Assembly: GCA_017959625.1 (NCBI GenBank)
Contig: JAGDAG010000282.1
Location: 1 to 6,906, forward strand
Direction: 5' to 3'
Length of the DNA stretch: 6,906 bases
Source of the DNA: Abditibacteriota bacterium
Lineage (GTDB): Bacteria > Armatimonadota > UBA5829
The stretch's first letter is position 1, and every line of letters begins with the position of its first letter. A program made the translations under genes and the position numbers. The notes under the pieces are model-generated. The model saw only the letters and a list, made by a program, of their open reading frames with translations. It had not been told where the DNA came from and made no database searches. Of this stretch, positions 5,654 to 6,906 are shown one piece after another.

Positions 5654-6501
5654 TTCGCCTTTCTCCTTTTTTCCAGCAGATACGCAAGGTTGCCCAAAAC
5701 TATAAACACAAGTATGACTATATGGGCCAGGGAAAGGCTGAGGCTCATGGCTCCGGCGCTGGTAGGCCCGGGATCATCGTCCAGCAGGGTCTCATACTGG
5801 GCGGCGCCCACCACCCCGTTGAGCATGCCGGCCACCTGTCCGGTATCCAGAAAAGGATATGCGGAGGCCGCCAGCACCGCGGCGGGGCAATATACCAGAG
5901 GCACGTGATAGGGTTCGCAGAAATAGGCTATCCAGCTCTCCAGGGTGGCGGAGGGGGTGATCTCCACCACTGCCCCTATATCCTTGGCGCTTTTGAGCCT
6001 TGCTCCCAGGGGAGTCTCTTTCAGGCCGTTTCCTTTGTAATCGGTTTTGAAGGTGCCCTGAAAATCGGTGCCGAAGCCCCGCAGCATGGTCTGGAGATTC
6101 GGTATCCTGTAGCCCAGATGCAGCCAGTCTGAACCGTATTCCATATTCATTTCCCTTGCGATCTTCTCGGTCATCTCATAGCTCAGCCGGTTGCCCGCCT
6201 GATCCCAGCTCACCATGACGAAGGGCTGTTTTTTCTTAAAGAGATGCCTCACTATAACGGCGGTCTGTTCGCCGTTTTCAGCCTGTGTGCTGCCGCTGAA
6301 GATGGTGGATATGAATACCACCTTGTCCCGGGGCGTTTTTTCAAGCACGTCGTAGGCGCGCTTCACCTCGCTGAAAACTATGCCGGGGTGGTAGTCCAGC
6401 TTGACTACCAGGGGCACCGATATTATAAGCGCCACTACGACGTATAGTATGCGCCTGTCTATATTCTGAAGAGCGCTCAGGATGCGGTCTGTTGCGTTCA
6501 T
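5650..6501 (-). CDS. Bitopic membrane-anchored extracytoplasmic protein, unknown function, 283 aa
   Basis: One transmembrane span near each end frames a domain of about 220 residues. Span 1 is at about 18-34, preceded by Asp-Arg-Arg (positive-inside, so the N-terminus is cytoplasmic). Span 2 is at about 257-275, followed by the basic tail Glu-Lys-Arg-Arg-Lys. The intervening domain should therefore be outside the cytoplasm. Its start (60-100) alternates hydrophobic strands and helices in an alpha/beta style: Lys-Val-Val-Phe-Ile-Ser, then Phe-Val-Met-Val-Ser-Trp. Near its end (214-240) is a compact motif, Ala-Tyr-Pro-Phe-Leu, Gly-Gln-Val, Gly-Met-Leu-Asn-Gly, Gly-Ala-Ala-Gln-Tyr-Glu. I have an impression of similar segments in hypothetical proteins of other uncultured bacteria, but cannot name a family. 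The gene begins 16 nt after the PHP hydrolase gene with no clear ribosome binding site, suggesting re-initiation. It ends in an ATGA overlap with the multi-span membrane gene. Confidence 0.9.
   Translation of the reverse strand: MNATDRILSALQNIDRRILYVVVALIISVPLVVKLDYHPGIVFSEVKRAYDVLEKTPRDKVVFISTIFSGSTQAENGEQTAVIVRHLFKKKQPFVMVSWDQAGNRLSYEMTEKIAREMNMEYGSDWLHLGYRIPNLQTMLRGFGTDFQGTFKTDYKGNGLKETPLGARLKSAKDIGAVVEITPSATLESWIAYFCEPYHVPLVYCPAAVLAASAYPFLDTGQVAGMLNGVVGAAQYETLLDDDPGPTSAGAMSLSLSLAHIVILVFIVLGNLAYLLEKRRKAK
5663..5668 (-). promoter_or_regulatory. Ribosome binding site of the multi-span membrane protein gene, inside the preceding gene
   Basis: AAGGAG lies 9 nt before the ATG at 5653, within the last codons of the upstream bitopic protein gene. 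With the ATGA overlap it points to coupled translation, and it supports this start over later in-frame methionines. Confidence 0.7.
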
Positions 6502-6517
6502 TTTTGCAGCCGTCTGA

Positions 6518-6906
6518 TTATCCGGGGAGCGTGTAAACCTGATCGTCGTAAACCGGCTGGGTATAAAGCTGTTTGCCGGCGGAATTGACGACCTCCACCC
6601 TGACGTAGCCTTCGTTGCCCCTTATGACATACGAGGCTTCCAGGTCGTATACGGTCTTGAGGGTCTCGCCGTGTTTGCCTATGAATCTGTAATAATAGTC
6701 CTCGTAAAGCCCGTCTGAGTTGCGGACCTTGATCCCGAGCCTTTCGTCCCTGAGATCCAGATACTCCAGCACCAGGCCCGTGGACACGTAGAAGCAGCCC
6801 TTCTTGATGGAGTCCAGTATGGCACCCTGCTCCTTGTCGGCAAAGATCATATTCCAGGCTATGCCGAAATGGCACCAGCGGTGAAAATCGTCGTGGCCGA
6901 AGCACC
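6518..6906 (-). CDS. PHP-domain metallohydrolase of CehA/McbA type (C-terminal 128 residues, 5' part outside window)
   Basis: The frame is open from the right edge to TAA at 6518-6520, so only the C-terminal part of a longer protein is visible. The first visible residues contain Gly-His-Asp-Asp-Phe-His. In PHP proteins the Asp and final His of such a motif bind metal at the end of the barrel. After it comes the usual CehA-type ending: a helix (Ala-Ile-Leu-Asp-Ser-Ile-Lys), Gly-Cys-Phe-Tyr-Val-Ser-Thr-Gly, and a beta-rich tail with Tyr-Val-Arg-Val-Glu-Val and a Gln-Pro-Val-Tyr end. In characterised relatives of this fold the tail packs on the barrel, and the enzymes hydrolyse phosphate or carbamate esters; the substrate here cannot be told. 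It is the first visible gene of a four-gene operon, 16 nt before the bitopic membrane protein. Whether it is exported depends on the missing N-terminus. Confidence 0.85.
   Translation of the reverse strand, partial: CFGHDDFHRWCHFGIAWNMIFADKEQGAILDSIKKGCFYVSTGLVLEYLDLRDERLGIKVRNSDGLYEDYYYRFIGKHGETLKTVYDLEASYVIRGNEGYVRVEVVNSAGKQLYTQPVYDDQVYTLPG

Noticed and set aside
4898..5908. Plus-strand open frame (336 codons) across the two membrane protein genes
   Set aside because: It spans the overlap of two convincing minus-strand genes, and its product is His, Gly and Gln rich without hydrophobic structure.

Overview
All supported genes in this window read from the minus strand. It holds six protein-coding genes, cut off at both ends, in moderately GC-rich DNA. 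The genes use AUA for isoleucine and AGG/AGA for arginine much more than is usual at this GC content. Together with a lipoprotein glycosidase, an ADP-ribosylglycohydrolase homologue and a CehA-type PHP hydrolase, this suggests an uncultured, carbohydrate-degrading Gram-negative phylum. Armatimonadota/Abditibacteriota or Lentisphaerota-like lineages are my guess from gene style only, with low confidence. There is no tRNA, rRNA, CRISPR array, transposase or other sign of a mobile element.

Layout in transcription order (right to left): (1) 6518-6906, the C-terminal part of a PHP-domain metallohydrolase of the CehA/McbA type. (2) 5650-6501, a protein anchored at both ends with a large extracytoplasmic domain, not recognised. 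(3) 4895-5653, a roughly seven-span membrane protein overlapping (2) by ATGA. (4) 3523-4872, an ADP-ribosylglycohydrolase (DraG-like) family enzyme. A strong intrinsic terminator (3484-3514) follows directly. (5) 914-3472, a large lipoprotein with a GH42-like catalytic barrel, ended by a second strong terminator (864-902). (6) After an AT-rich promoter island with an extended -10 box, 1-693 is the N-terminal 231 codons of a secreted protein of unknown function.

Genes 1-4 have gaps of 16 nt, -4 nt and 22 nt and look like one operon. Gene 5 is only 50 nt from gene 4, but nearly all of that gap is terminator. Its expression must therefore depend on read-through, a promoter inside gene 4, or regulated termination. 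Gene 6 looks like a separate transcription unit with a structured leader of about 80 nt.

The least explained part is the coupled membrane pair (2)+(3) between a PHP hydrolase and an ADP-ribosylglycohydrolase homologue. It may be an undescribed envelope module, but its function cannot be read from the sequence alone.
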